A stretch of DNA of 64,000 nt from Rhodoferax saidenbachensis (GCF_001955715.1 NZ_CP019239.1:1612001-1676000); one strand, 5' to 3'; positions 51,979-61,415 are shown, numbered from the stretch's first letter. Notes: generated from the letters alone by a model not told the origin. Numbers and translations are program-made.

Positions 51979-53598
51979 TTACGCGTATGTGTTCTCTGCA
52001 GCTTTCATCAGGTCATGCAACTCCCCAACACTCATCGGTTTTGCGAAAAAATAACCTTGTCCAAACTCCACGCCTAACTTCAGCAACATTTGGCGTTGTG
52101 CATCGTTTTCAATTCCTTCTGCAATGACCGCCGCTCCAACAGCTCGCGCAATTCCAATGATTTCCGGAATCAACGAGGAACGGATGGTGGAGTCTTCCAT
52201 GTCAAAAACAAAGGATTTGTCTATCTTCAAAAAATTGGGAGATAGAGACTTGATGCTTCCCAGATTGGAAAATCCAGTTCCGAAATCGTCGACCGAAATC
52301 TGATACCCGGCTTCCTTGAGTTGCGCAATCTCTGTGAACAACGAACTTTGGTAAGCCTGTTCAATCACCTCAAGGTTGAACTGGAAATTGTGACGCCCAG
52401 ATTTAGGTAGTTCACTCTCGATGAGATCCCTTATTTCCGCGTACCGAATATCCTTCGGAAAAAGATTGAAGGCAACCTTGAAGCCCTGACACGGGGGCAA
52501 TCCATTGAACAATTCATGGATGGCCTTGCGAACAACTGTCTGATCCAGCCGCCATGTGAGATTGCGCGCAATGATGATGGGTAATACTTGGTCGGGGTAA
52601 ATAACTACACCGCCCTTGTCGTGAAGGCGCATGAGTACCTCACATCCCACTATTGCATTTGTCCTGAGATCTACGATGGGCTGGTACATGCACACCACAT
52701 GCTCTATCGTCAGCAATGCCTCAATCCTGTGCTCCAAGTCATTCCAACGTTGAAAAGTTGGTTTTATGAGGAAGTAGACAACACAACCCAGGATCAAAGA
52801 CAGCAACATTAGCTTCGTCAAGATCGCCACGTGCATCCTGAGAAACTCACCAAGCGGAGTCACTTTCTGGATGACAAATCGCGTTTCTGTCACTTTCTCC
52901 GACGCAATGAATGCCATGTAGGTCCAGCTAAAGTAATGCATCGACTCCTCTTGCATTTCCTTAGTGCTCAGAAGATTGATCCATCGTGTGGAGAGCGCCG
53001 GATTCGCGTATATGGGAAAAGAGCCTCCTTCGGGCAGAACGAAGCGAATGACATCCTGGTCTTGGGGAAACAAGGTCCCTAGTATTCTGGGATTTACAAC
53101 CGCATTGAATCGTCCTATTCGGACCACCGTGGTTTTGTAACGCCCGCCGCCAATGACTACCGAAACTTGGTTGTTGATTTCAACTTTGTGCCCTTGGTAC
53201 TCATGCACCGTATCTGGGGGAGTCGCTTCAAACGGAACCGGCAATACTCCGAGTAACGATGAACAAAGCAGCCGTCCTTTTTCGTCAAAAATGCCAATGT
53301 CGCTTTGGTAGGCGGTTCCAAATGCCTCCATCCGTAATGCTCTTAAATTTTGTTCAAAGCACTCAGGCGTGTAGGTCTTATTTAGGCGCAGCAGCAGATC
53401 GATAGTTTCGGCCGCAACGACTTGGGTGGTAGTCGCCATGGTCAATTGCACCTCTCGCATTTTCTGCAAGTAGTTTTCCGCGACATACAAAGTGAATAGG
53501 GCTGCACTCACTATGACAGCCAGCACACCTACCAAGAGGGCATAAAGCCTTGCGAAGGTTCGCGCACGGTCTTTGGGGGGCTTCGTCATCACTGGCAT
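51979..53598 (-). CDS. CSS-motif EAL c-di-GMP phosphodiesterase
   Basis: 539 residues from MPVMTKPPKD; an open frame to 53733 would overlap the next gene and is unlikely. TM1 is near 18-41, a periplasmic CSS-motif sensor ends with GRLLCSSLL and further loop, TM2 is near 250-275, then the EAL domain: GCEVLMRL (EVL instead of EAL), FNLFPKDIR, NLEVIEQA, DDFGTGFSNLGS, LKIDKSFV, EGIEN and GQGYFFAKP. All metal and substrate residues are present, so hydrolysis of c-di-GMP to pGpG is expected. CSS-motif EALs respond to periplasmic thiol redox state in E. coli. It is divergent from the chemosensory/diguanylate cyclase operon. Confidence 0.92.
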   Translation of the reverse strand: MPVMTKPPKDRARTFARLYALLVGVLAVIVSAALFTLYVAENYLQKMREVQLTMATTTQVVAAETIDLLLRLNKTYTPECFEQNLRALRMEAFGTAYQSDIGIFDEKGRLLCSSLLGVLPVPFEATPPDTVHEYQGHKVEINNQVSVVIGGGRYKTTVVRIGRFNAVVNPRILGTLFPQDQDVIRFVLPEGGSFPIYANPALSTRWINLLSTKEMQEESMHYFSWTYMAFIASEKVTETRFVIQKVTPLGEFLRMHVAILTKLMLLSLILGCVVYFLIKPTFQRWNDLEHRIEALLTIEHVVCMYQPIVDLRTNAIVGCEVLMRLHDKGGVVIYPDQVLPIIIARNLTWRLDQTVVRKAIHELFNGLPPCQGFKVAFNLFPKDIRYAEIRDLIESELPKSGRHNFQFNLEVIEQAYQSSLFTEIAQLKEAGYQISVDDFGTGFSNLGSIKSLSPNFLKIDKSFVFDMEDSTIRSSLIPEIIGIARAVGAAVIAEGIENDAQRQMLLKLGVEFGQGYFFAKPMSVGELHDLMKAAENTYA

Positions 53599-53638
53599 TG
53601 AAAGAAATAACCTGCGCAAGCTGCTGCACACGAATACA

Positions 53639-54190
53639 TCAAAAGCTCGCTTCAGTAACAACGTCATCTGGAAGCAGCAGGCTGATGCGTTCCGAGATTG
53701 AATTGGCGCGATCTTGTCCTGCGATTTTTTCAATCTCCAGAATCATTGCTCGCCCCACAGCCAGCATGGATTCCCTGTCGCGTGCATTGCGCAATGCTTC
53801 GCGGAAGGATTCAGCCTGCTCGGGAGAACGCTTCACAAACATGCGTTCACACATATCAAACAAGAACATGCGTGTGGTAGCCAGAGAGCGTTTGCCGTTG
53901 AATTGATCTGCAGAGACCGGGGGCTGTAGGGCTTGTTGAGGTCTTGTACCGACAGGACCGTGATCTGGACTCACCGAAAGTCGCGTTTCGGAAAGCTGGA
54001 CTTCGAGCAGGTACCCATCGCGTATCAGTTGCAAGGCGAGCATCTGAATATCGTCCTGGAAAAACTTGGCCAGGTCGGTGAGTGTCTTTTCACCGTCAAT
54101 CAGGAGAAGAAGCGCTCGCTCACGCTGTCCAAGTGTTCTGACACCTGGCTTCAGCTCATCCTTGGCTTTGGCGGTCTTCGCTAACCTCAT
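53639..54190 (-). CDS. Hypothetical protein with winged-helix-like N-terminus
   Basis: 183 residues. Residues about 15-62 (VRTLGQRERALLLLIDGEKTLTDLAKFFQDD...LIRDGYL) look like a small winged-helix or PatA-like unit; the rest is helical (MFLFDMCERMFVKRSPEQAESFREALRN ... IEKIAGQDRANSISERISLLL). No catalytic motif. It starts 222 bp from the divergent chemosensory kinase and lies 40 bp upstream of the EAL gene, so it is probably co-transcribed with it and may regulate either side. Confidence 0.75.
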   Translation of the reverse strand: MRLAKTAKAKDELKPGVRTLGQRERALLLLIDGEKTLTDLAKFFQDDIQMLALQLIRDGYLLEVQLSETRLSVSPDHGPVGTRPQQALQPPVSADQFNGKRSLATTRMFLFDMCERMFVKRSPEQAESFREALRNARDRESMLAVGRAMILEIEKIAGQDRANSISERISLLLPDDVVTEASF

Positions 54191-54350
54191 GTGCTGCGCC
54201 CAAATCTCTATTGGCGCAGTTCAATGTGTCAAAGGTATTAAATTTTGACCTTTGTTCAGACGGTAAAAGTGGCATGAGATGGTTACGCCCTCGGCGCTTT
54301 CACGCGGCGGTCACACTGGATTGCAACAATTCATCACCTCCAAGCAACCA

Positions 54351-54367
54351 CTTCGGGCGTCCCGAAG
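54351..54367. promoter_or_regulatory. Inverted repeat in the divergent promoter region
   Basis: CTTCGGG-CGT-CCCGAAG, a perfect 7-bp dyad 45 bp before the kinase ATG. It may be an operator or an mRNA leader hairpin of the chemosensory operon. Confidence 0.5.
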
Positions 54368-54412
54368 CTCCTTCGTTGCAATTCTCGTATTTTTCACAAG
54401 TGGCCAACTGTT

Positions 54413-56791
54413 ATGAACATTCGTGAACGTCTTACTCTTCTCATTGCACTAACTTTCATTGCGCTTGTTTTCATTGGAGGTTTCGCTGTCTATCAGTCAC
54501 GCGAGAGTACAGGTCAGGTCAAAGGCGTGACCATGGGTGTCGTGCCAAGTGCACTGGCGTCTGTGGAGCTCATGAGTCAACTCAAAGACGTTCAAATTAC
54601 TACATTGGATATGGTCGCCGCCAAAGATGCGGACCAAATTAAACGCATTCAGGAAGTGTTGAATGGAAAGAAAGTGGCTCTTGAAAACGCATTAACGCAG
54701 CAGTTGGCTCAGGCTGATAGCGATGCACAACGCGGGTTAATCAAGCAGGCCCAAGAGAGTTTGGTGAATTATTTTTCCGCGATTGACGATACCGCAAAAT
54801 TCAAATTGGCAGGCCAGGCAGAAATGGCGCAGGCCAATCTTGAAGCCACGGTGGACCAGTATCTGCGGGAGCAGGTTTCCATCATTGAAACAGTCCAAGT
54901 TGAAAAGCGGCGTAGCAAAGACGAGGCTATCAGCAGTCTCAATGACAGTTTGACGCGCACCTCTACAACGCTGATGTTGGTCACCATCTTTGCCATTCTG
55001 GCGTTGACCGCTATAGGAATCTTTCTGTATCGCCAAATTACGGTCCCTATGCGCGATATGCAGAAGAAGATGACTGAGATTGCCACCACCCAGGACTTCA
55101 CGCACCGCGTTCCTGTAACACGACAGGATGAGATTGGTCGTTCCATCGAAGCCTTCAATGCAATGATTGGAAAGATCCAGGAGGGGGCTGAACTTATCAA
55201 GCAAAAAAATGCAGACATCCACGCCATGCTTCACAACATTCCGCAAGGAATTTTGACTATCGTGAATGGCGGTTCAATCCACCCGGAATATTCGAAGTAC
55301 CTGGAAGACATCCTTGAGACCCGGGACATCGGTGGTCGCAATGTCATGGAGCTCCTGTTCAGCAATACCCATTGCGGTGCAGATACTCTGTCTCAAGTGG
55401 ATGCAACCATCGCGGCCTGCATTGGTGAAGACAGCATGAATTTCGAATTCAACTCACATCTTCTGGTGACTGAAATCGAGAAAGAAATGCCGGATGGGCG
55501 CATCAAGATTCTGGAACTGAGCTGGTCTCCGATGGCTGATGACGCTGGCACGGTGGTGCGCCTCATGTTGTGCGTTTGGGATGCCACCGCATTGCGCGAA
55601 CTGGAATTCCAGGCCAAGAAGCAGAAGCGCGAAATGGCGATGATTGGTGAAATCTTGGCGGTGAGCCAGGAGAAGTTTCACGGCTTTGTAGAGAGCTCCA
55701 AACAGTTTTTCACGGAAAACCTGGCGTTGCTGGACAAGGTTGGGGAGGGGGCATCGGCCGCACAGCATGCGGACACCATTGCATTGCTGTTTCGTAACAT
55801 GCATACCGTCAAGGGAAATGCGCGCACCTATGGCTTGCTGCATCTCACCAACAAGGTGCATGAGGCCGAGCAGACTTACGATGACCTGCGCGCAGTACCC
55901 CAGACTATCTGGGATGTATCTCACATGCGGGGGCAATTGGTTGAAGTGGCCACCGTACTCGCGGAATACGAAAAACTGAATGAAGGAAAACTCGGGCGCA
56001 AGGGACCGGGACGCCGCGGAGACGCCGAAAAATATTTGATGGTTGAGAAGTCCCGCATTGATGCCGCCTTGATTGAAATTGACGCGATTGATCGCACCAA
56101 CACGAGAGCTATGTCCATGCAGTTGGACTTCTTACGGCATGCCATGGACTTGCTAGGCACAGAAGAGGTTTCGGACACTCTCGCGGGAATACTGGATTCA
56201 CTACCGTCGCTAGCCGCCGAGCTGGGCAAGGAAGTCCCCTTGGTGCTCATCGAGGACCATGGAATTGTGGTGCGCCGCCAGGCATCCGACTTGTTAAAGA
56301 ACGTGTTTATGCACCTACTGCGCAATGCCGTTGACCATGGCATCGAAAAGCCTGAGGTGCGAGTCGCAAGCGGAAAGACGGGTAAAGGTTCGATCCGAAT
56401 CTCGATGAACCTGGACAAGCATCATCTCCTGATGCGTATTGCAGACGATGGGCGTGGATTGGCTGTCGATTCCATCAAAAAACGCGCGATGGATGCCGGT
56501 CTGATCGGTGTAGACCAAGTCTTGGAAGACTCGGACGTCGCAGAGATGGTATTTGCATCCGGCTTTTCCACTGCAGAGCAAGTAACCGAAGTGTCGGGGC
56601 GTGGCGTGGGTATGGATGCAGTCCGCGGATTCATTACATCTGAAGGCGGAAGCATTGCACTGCACTTTACGACGGAAGCCGCCGGTGCGGCGTTTCGGCC
56701 TTTTGAGACAGTAATCACCCTGCCAGCCAAACTCGCGGTCCAATCCAGGCCCGTCGATGCCCTTGCGAAGCCACATCTGGTTTTAGTCTGA
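54413..56791 (+). CDS. Membrane sensor-HAMP-PAS-HPt-CheA-type histidine kinase fusion
   Basis: 792 residues. TM1 (about 8-27), an MCP-like four-helix periplasmic sensor, TM2 (about 184-205), a HAMP domain ([13 protein letters not shown]...[10 protein letters not shown]), a PAS-like domain (about 265-400), an HPt domain with phospho-acceptor His464 in [13 protein letters not shown], and a CheA-type ATPase with N-box [15 protein letters not shown] (634-648), Asp678 in DDGRGL and GRGVGMDAV (730-738). Unlike CheA it is membrane-bound, carries its own sensor and ends without the CheW-like P5 domain (...AKPHLVLV). It should therefore signal without arrays, phosphorylating the CheY encoded four genes downstream. 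First gene of a six-gene operon. Confidence 0.92.
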   Translation: MNIRERLTLLIALTFIALVFIGGFAVYQSRESTGQVKGVTMGVVPSALASVELMSQLKDVQITTLDMVAAKDADQIKRIQEVLNGKKVALENALTQQLAQADSDAQRGLIKQAQESLVNYFSAIDDTAKFKLAGQAEMAQANLEATVDQYLREQVSIIETVQVEKRRSKDEAISSLNDSLTRTSTTLMLVTIFAILALTAIGIFLYRQITVPMRDMQKKMTEIATTQDFTHRVPVTRQDEIGRSIEAFNAMIGKIQEGAELIKQKNADIHAMLHNIPQGILTIVNGGSIHPEYSKYLEDILETRDIGGRNVMELLFSNTHCGADTLSQVDATIAACIGEDSMNFEFNSHLLVTEIEKEMPDGRIKILELSWSPMADDAGTVVRLMLCVWDATALRELEFQAKKQKREMAMIGEILAVSQEKFHGFVESSKQFFTENLALLDKVGEGASAAQHADTIALLFRNMHTVKGNARTYGLLHLTNKVHEAEQTYDDLRAVPQTIWDVSHMRGQLVEVATVLAEYEKLNEGKLGRKGPGRRGDAEKYLMVEKSRIDAALIEIDAIDRTNTRAMSMQLDFLRHAMDLLGTEEVSDTLAGILDSLPSLAAELGKEVPLVLIEDHGIVVRRQASDLLKNVFMHLLRNAVDHGIEKPEVRVASGKTGKGSIRISMNLDKHHLLMRIADDGRGLAVDSIKKRAMDAGLIGVDQVLEDSDVAEMVFASGFSTAEQVTEVSGRGVGMDAVRGFITSEGGSIALHFTTEAAGAAFRPFETVITLPAKLAVQSRPVDALAKPHLVLV

Positions 56792-56808
56792 CCTGGGTGG
56801 ATTCCTTC

Positions 56809-57528
56809 ATGTTGGAGCTGGTTTCGCATTTGCTGATAGGTGTCGCACTTGGCTTGGTGTTGCCGATGTTGCACATACGCAAGCTCAGAAGACTGCAGGA
56901 CGTTCTCACCGAAGAAAAAGCATCCAGTCAAGGCATCCGTGCGCAACAGCAGAGTGTCATCGATGAATTGAAAAAGAGCAGCGAAAGCGCACGCGAAGCC
57001 CTGGAAGAAGGGCTGAAGCGTGCACATGCAGATCACGACAAAAAGGCCGCTACCACCCTGATCCTACAAAGGGCAGAAGAGCAATCCATCGCATTGAAAT
57101 CGAAGGTTTTGGTGAATACCACCGAACTGGCGGCGGAGATTGATGCACTCTTGGGGCTCGTCAAGACCTTCGAGCGCTGGCATGCCGACATGAGTCTCTT
57201 GGTGACGCATAACCGGGCCTTGCATGCCAGGAACGATGACCTGGCGTCCATCGTTAAGCAGGTCGTTATCGTAGCGCTCAACGCTTCCATTGAGGCCGCC
57301 CGCGCCGGTGAGCAAGGGCGTGGCTTTGCAGTGGTCGCCAATGAAATGCGCACGCTTGCCAATCGTGCAGACGGTCTTGCCAAGGACTACCGCAAGAGCC
57401 TTTTTGAAAGCGACTTGGTCACCACCGCAACTTTCCAGGATTTGCAGGCTGGTGGAAAGATGATCACGGGCGCCGTGATTGGCTTGAGCCGGATCAACAA
57501 AAAATCCCACGATATGGCTACTGTCTGA
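56809..57528 (+). CDS. Membrane-anchored mini-MCP (signalling tip without sensor)
   Basis: 239 residues from the ATG at 56809, with GGTGG upstream (a GTG at 56797 is possible). One N-terminal TM helix ([18 protein letters not shown]) is followed by a coiled coil and an MCP hairpin tip: [40 protein letters not shown]. There is no periplasmic domain or HAMP. The tip region normally contacts CheA and CheW, but the local kinase lacks P5. It lies 17 bp after the kinase and may tune it or act as a scaffold. Confidence 0.88.
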   Translation: MLELVSHLLIGVALGLVLPMLHIRKLRRLQDVLTEEKASSQGIRAQQQSVIDELKKSSESAREALEEGLKRAHADHDKKAATTLILQRAEEQSIALKSKVLVNTTELAAEIDALLGLVKTFERWHADMSLLVTHNRALHARNDDLASIVKQVVIVALNASIEAARAGEQGRGFAVVANEMRTLANRADGLAKDYRKSLFESDLVTTATFQDLQAGGKMITGAVIGLSRINKKSHDMATV

Positions 57529-57538
57529 GGTTCTGACA

Positions 57539-58102
57539 ATGATCAGTCAACGCGCCAAAAACGGATTGAACCAATGGTTTTCAAAGGCACTGAAAGGCGC
57601 TTTGTCCGGAAGTCAGGGAGATCTGTGCAGCGTCGAAGCGGTTGAGCAGAACGCAGACTTTTTCGAAAGCAGATTTGTGATGTTGACCTCTTCATCCTAC
57701 CTGTTCCGGGCGTTCACTTTGATTCACTTTGAACTCAACGCAGCCACACGAGAACATTTGGCAAAACTGAGCCGTTCTGATGCGGAGAGTATGAGCGAGA
57801 AAGAGTTCATGGATGCCATCTGTGAATGCGCAAATATGTGTGGTGGTGCTCTCAATCGGGAATTTGGATCCGTTTTTAACCACGTCGGGTTGTCCACCCC
57901 AAATATTCTGGGAGCAGAGAGTGCTCACTGCTTGCAATCGCTGCGCCATGGGCACAGCCAGCATTTCCGAGTGGATTTCAACAGGGCGCATATGTTCCAC
58001 GCCAGTCTCTATGTTTGTGAATTTGAAGACCTGGATTTTGATGGGCCGCAGTGGGCTTCGGACCACGCCGATATTGGCGGCGGTGAATTGGAACTGTTTT
58101 GA
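57539..58102 (+). CDS. CheX-like protein with ELELF tail
   Basis: 187 residues. The segment MDAICECANMCGGALNREFGS contains ExxN (Glu96, Asn99) in the context of the CheC/CheX/FliY phosphatases, which dephosphorylate CheY. The rest (about 40-175) is compatible with the CheX alpha/beta fold, but overall similarity is faint. The protein ends IGGGELELF, a tail also present on two other proteins of the operon. It starts 10 bp after the mini-MCP gene and overlaps the next long frame; the true next start is 58138. Confidence 0.75.
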   Translation: MISQRAKNGLNQWFSKALKGALSGSQGDLCSVEAVEQNADFFESRFVMLTSSSYLFRAFTLIHFELNAATREHLAKLSRSDAESMSEKEFMDAICECANMCGGALNREFGSVFNHVGLSTPNILGAESAHCLQSLRHGHSQHFRVDFNRAHMFHASLYVCEFEDLDFDGPQWASDHADIGGGELELF

Positions 58103-58137
58103 TTGAAATAGAAACTGTCCGCGACAGGAGAATAACA

Positions 58138-59109
58138 ATGGAAGAGAAAGCAGCATTGGTCAGCAAGGTACTCGTACTCGATGACAACAAGCAGTGCCTG
58201 GTAAAAATCAAGAACTTTTGCGAGGCCAATAGCCTCGTCGGTGTAAAGGCTCAACCCCATACAGTTCAGTCAGTTCTGAACTCCAACATAGACCTTGGGT
58301 GCGTCTTCCTTGCGGAAGACTTCGACGGTAGCCCTGGCGCTGGATTGGAATTGGGTCGCATGGTCCATGCAATGCGCCCCGATTTGCCAATCTTTCTGCG
58401 TCGTGAGTCGAATAACTTGAGTGGACTGGAGGACAAGGACCAGAAGGTATTTTTTAGGGCCTTCAGCATCGATGAAATGGATGCGTTAGCCTGTGCCATT
58501 CAGGACTGCATATTCAGCCTGTCGTACCCCAGCAAGCTCATCCGCGGTATCGCGGAGATGTCAAAAATTGCCATCGACAGCCAATTCAAGGGCTTGGTTT
58601 CCGAAATTGAAACGCCTTACACCGTGCGCGACAGACTGATTTTTGGGGAGATTTACACGCTGATCCCCATTGAGGGAAGTTGGTGCCGCGGCTACATGAT
58701 GCTTCAGGTGGCTGAAGAGCCATTGATGAAATTGGTACGCTCCAATAGAACGCCCGTGGCTCCGCAGGACATTGGAGACTTTAGAAACCTCAATAGCCTG
58801 CTGGGCGAAATCACCAATTTGATCTGGGGTTCTTTCAAAAACCGCTATATCGCCACTGACACGAACAGCAATTACGTTGGACAGGTTCCCATCGTGATCA
58901 ACCACAGCCATCGCTACATATCGTTTGGTTCAGAAAACCCGCAACTGTGCTTTAAGTACACCTTGGTAGATCAGGAAAACGCGGGATTACAGCATCTGAC
59001 GATCTACCAACGATTCGTTTTCAATCTGAACTGGTCACCTGAAGACTATTCGGAGAACGAAGTATCGGTCCATGAGTTCATCGACTCCGGCGAGCTCGAA
59101 TTATTTTGA
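58138..59109 (+). CDS. Pseudo-receiver/CheX-like fusion protein with ELELF tail
   Basis: 323 residues from an ATG with AGGAG at 7-nt spacing. The N-terminal receiver (about 8-125) keeps the acidic pair (VLVLDDN) but the phospho-Asp strand reads CVFLAEDF, so the acceptor seems lost. The C-terminal domain (about 150-310) contains LLGEITNLIWGSF with ExxN (Glu224, Asn227) of CheC/CheX-type phosphatases. It ends IDSGELELF. It is a second putative CheY-P phosphatase, possibly steered through its receiver-like domain. Gap to cheY 17 bp. Confidence 0.8.
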   Translation: MEEKAALVSKVLVLDDNKQCLVKIKNFCEANSLVGVKAQPHTVQSVLNSNIDLGCVFLAEDFDGSPGAGLELGRMVHAMRPDLPIFLRRESNNLSGLEDKDQKVFFRAFSIDEMDALACAIQDCIFSLSYPSKLIRGIAEMSKIAIDSQFKGLVSEIETPYTVRDRLIFGEIYTLIPIEGSWCRGYMMLQVAEEPLMKLVRSNRTPVAPQDIGDFRNLNSLLGEITNLIWGSFKNRYIATDTNSNYVGQVPIVINHSHRYISFGSENPQLCFKYTLVDQENAGLQHLTIYQRFVFNLNWSPEDYSENEVSVHEFIDSGELELF

Positions 59110-59126
59110 TTTTTGAGGATATAAAA

Positions 59127-59495
59127 ATGGCACAAGTACTGGTCGTTGATGATTCGAGCACCGTCCGCAATGAAGTCGGCGACTTTCTGAAGGCTGCCGG
59201 ACTCAACGTCGCCTTGGCGGTGGATGGACGAGATGGCCTGGAGAAACTCCAAGCTGATCCGGCAATCAAGTTGGTGATCTGCGATGTGAACATGCCTAAC
59301 ATGGATGGGCTGACGATGGCGGAAAAAGTGCGCAGCGATCTGAACAACGCTGCCGTCAACATCATTATGTTGACCACCGAAAACTCACCAGCCATGAAAG
59401 AACGAGGAAAGGCTGCGGGTATCAAAGGCTGGATCGTCAAGCCATTCAAGGGTGACGTTGTGATCGCCACCTTTAAGAAGCTCGTCGGCGTTTGA
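59127..59495 (+). CDS. CheY-like single-domain response regulator
   Basis: 122 residues with GAGGA upstream of the ATG. All receiver residues are present: Asp8/Asp9 (VVDDSS), phospho-Asp53 (ICDVNMPNMDG), Thr83/84 (MLTTEN) and Lys105 (IVKPFKG). It is the expected phosphate acceptor of the operon's kinase and the target of the two ExxN proteins. It has no output domain, so it acts through a partner. Confidence 0.94.
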   Translation: MAQVLVVDDSSTVRNEVGDFLKAAGLNVALAVDGRDGLEKLQADPAIKLVICDVNMPNMDGLTMAEKVRSDLNNAAVNIIMLTTENSPAMKERGKAAGIKGWIVKPFKGDVVIATFKKLVGV

Positions 59496-59587
59496 CGGTT
59501 CCGGAAACTATTGGCTCCATCGGCTGCAACACCCGAATCTGGAATGGCACTAATGTGCATCGCGGGACTATGGGAGCTTAAAGAGAC

Positions 59588-60682
59588 ATGACAGATCATA
59601 CGAGCGTCAAGAATTTCCATTTGATCGATCAATTGGCTACCCTGACAGACCATCGGGAACGGGATGGCCTGAACATGCATTTGGCGCAAATGTTGATGGA
59701 CGTCATCAAGCCGTTGAGCATCTCTGTCAGTCTGGTAATGAGCGACCGAAATGATTACCGCTGGATTCCTGTGTTGCATTTGAGGCCTGACGCCTCAATC
59801 CAGTTGCGGGACCCTCTGCATGCAGATTTTTTGTCTCTGGATCAAGTCAGGGAGGGAACGCCGCGGTTTCGATGCCTTGAGATGAATTTGCCCGTGGCAG
59901 TAGATGCTGCAGAAAGCGGCGCGACTCATTTGACTATCCTGCCTCTCTTTGTGGGTGGAGCCAAGGCCGACAGTGGGATCATCGAGATCGCATCAAGCAA
60001 TCGTCTGCCATTGCACGAGCTCGCGATCGTTGATCGCATGCTGCATGTGTATCGAAACATGCACAGCATGTTTCTCTATAGTGAACGTGATGTTCTTACG
60101 GGGCTTGCCAATCGCAAGTCATTCGAAGAAACTTTTTATAAATCCTTGCACGAGAATCCCAATTTCTATGCATCCTGGGCTAAAGGCATTGCTCCAGACA
60201 AAAATATTGACCGCCGAAGCAGCGAGACAAATGAACACTTCTGGCTTGCCATGGTTGACGTGGATCACTTCAAGCAAGTAAATGACAAATATGGCCATCA
60301 AATTGGGGATGAGGTACTGATCCTGATTGCAAGGATTATGAAAAACACTTTCCGTGGCTATGACCGTGTATATCGCTTTGGCGGAGAGGAGTTTGTTATT
60401 TTGATGCGGAGCGCTTGGCACGATACAGCGATGGCCACTCTCGAGCGTTTTAGAAAAAACATGGAAGAGTATTTATTTCCGCAAGTTGGCTGTATTACCG
60501 TGAGCATTGGCATGAACATCATCAATGGCGGAGATCCACCAGATGTTGTGTGCAACAAAGCAGATCAGGCTGTGTACTATGCCAAGCGCCATGGCCGGAA
60601 TCAAGTGTGCAGCTACATGAGTCTTGTTGAAAATGGTCTGATTGAAACCGATGTTAAAGACGGTGGAATCGAATTGTTTTGA
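59588..60682 (+). CDS. Diguanylate cyclase with GIELF tail
   Basis: 364 residues, soluble. An N-terminal GAF-like domain (about 25-160) precedes a GGDEF domain (from DVLTGLANRKSFE, with an unusual insertion at about 185-218). The active site is GGEEF (265-269), with an I-site RGYD at 256-259 exactly five residues upstream. It ends KDGGIELF, sharing its terminal ELF with the two CheX-like proteins. As last gene of the operon it is the likely output. It has no receiver of its own, so CheY or a tail-binding partner may control it. Confidence 0.93.
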   Translation: MTDHTSVKNFHLIDQLATLTDHRERDGLNMHLAQMLMDVIKPLSISVSLVMSDRNDYRWIPVLHLRPDASIQLRDPLHADFLSLDQVREGTPRFRCLEMNLPVAVDAAESGATHLTILPLFVGGAKADSGIIEIASSNRLPLHELAIVDRMLHVYRNMHSMFLYSERDVLTGLANRKSFEETFYKSLHENPNFYASWAKGIAPDKNIDRRSSETNEHFWLAMVDVDHFKQVNDKYGHQIGDEVLILIARIMKNTFRGYDRVYRFGGEEFVILMRSAWHDTAMATLERFRKNMEEYLFPQVGCITVSIGMNIINGGDPPDVVCNKADQAVYYAKRHGRNQVCSYMSLVENGLIETDVKDGGIELF

Positions 60683-60732
60683 ATGTTATTGGCGACAGAA
60701 AAGTCAACTCAAGAAGGAAAGTTTTCAGGCCC

Positions 60733-61335
60733 ATGGCATTGCAAATGACACGCTGGTTTTTGCCAACAAGAATTCTTATCATTTTGCTGATCTGGACGCT
60801 ATCCATCAGTGCCATTCATGCATCCACGCTGACAGGCTCGCCGTTTGAAAGCCGTGTGTACCTGGCAAACCAGGAACTGCGGCTTAACGGCATGGGGATG
60901 CGCAAGTTGTTGTTCATCGACGTGTATGCTGCCGGGCTTTATCTAGCCGGCAAGACGGACACACCCGGAGGTGTGGCAGCACTGGGGGGGCCCAAACGTC
61001 TTCAACTGCGCATGTTGCACAGTGCCAGTCCGGACGATTTCATTGAAGCGCTGCTGCCCGGCATACGCCGCAATACCAGTCCGGTACAACAGGCGGCACT
61101 CGTGGAGCGCCTTGCTCAACTGGAGCGCAACATCCGTGTCATTGGACGTACGGCGGCAGGCGATGTCATTGATTTCGACTACCTGCCTGAAGTAGGCACG
61201 GTTCTGTCGGTCAATGGCCAAGTCAGAGGAGCAGCTATCGTTGGCGTTGATTTCTATGCTGCCGTGCTGAGCATCTTTGTGGGTGAGCGTCCAGTGGATG
61301 CGGGTTTGAAGAAGGGATTGTTGGGCCTGCCGTGA
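60733..61335 (+). CDS. Exported chalcone-isomerase-like protein
   Basis: 200 residues from MALQMTRWFL (a later ATG at 60745 is possible). The signal peptide ends ...SISAIHA. The mature part, GSPFESRVYLANQELRLNGMGMRKLLFIDVYAAGLYLAGK, then SPDDFIEALLPGIRRN and GAAIVGVDFYAAVLSIFVGERPVDAGLKKGLLG, fits the bacterial chalcone-isomerase-like family. Members lack flavonoid chemistry and may bind fatty acids or haem-like ligands. It follows the cyclase gene by 50 bp. Confidence 0.88.
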   Translation: MALQMTRWFLPTRILIILLIWTLSISAIHASTLTGSPFESRVYLANQELRLNGMGMRKLLFIDVYAAGLYLAGKTDTPGGVAALGGPKRLQLRMLHSASPDDFIEALLPGIRRNTSPVQQAALVERLAQLERNIRVIGRTAAGDVIDFDYLPEVGTVLSVNGQVRGAAIVGVDFYAAVLSIFVGERPVDAGLKKGLLGLP

Positions 61336-61415
61336 GTGCCCGCAAACTGTCACCGTATTGACTTCTTTTCGGCCTACAGTGAACTTCACATTTGTTGAAG
61401 TTTCGAGAGGCCATT

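Noticed and set aside
54413..56791. Considered as an orthodox CheA of a flagellar chemotaxis operon
   Set aside because: It has TM helices, HAMP and its own sensor, lacks the CheW-like P5 domain, and no cheW/cheR/cheB or flagellar genes lie nearby.
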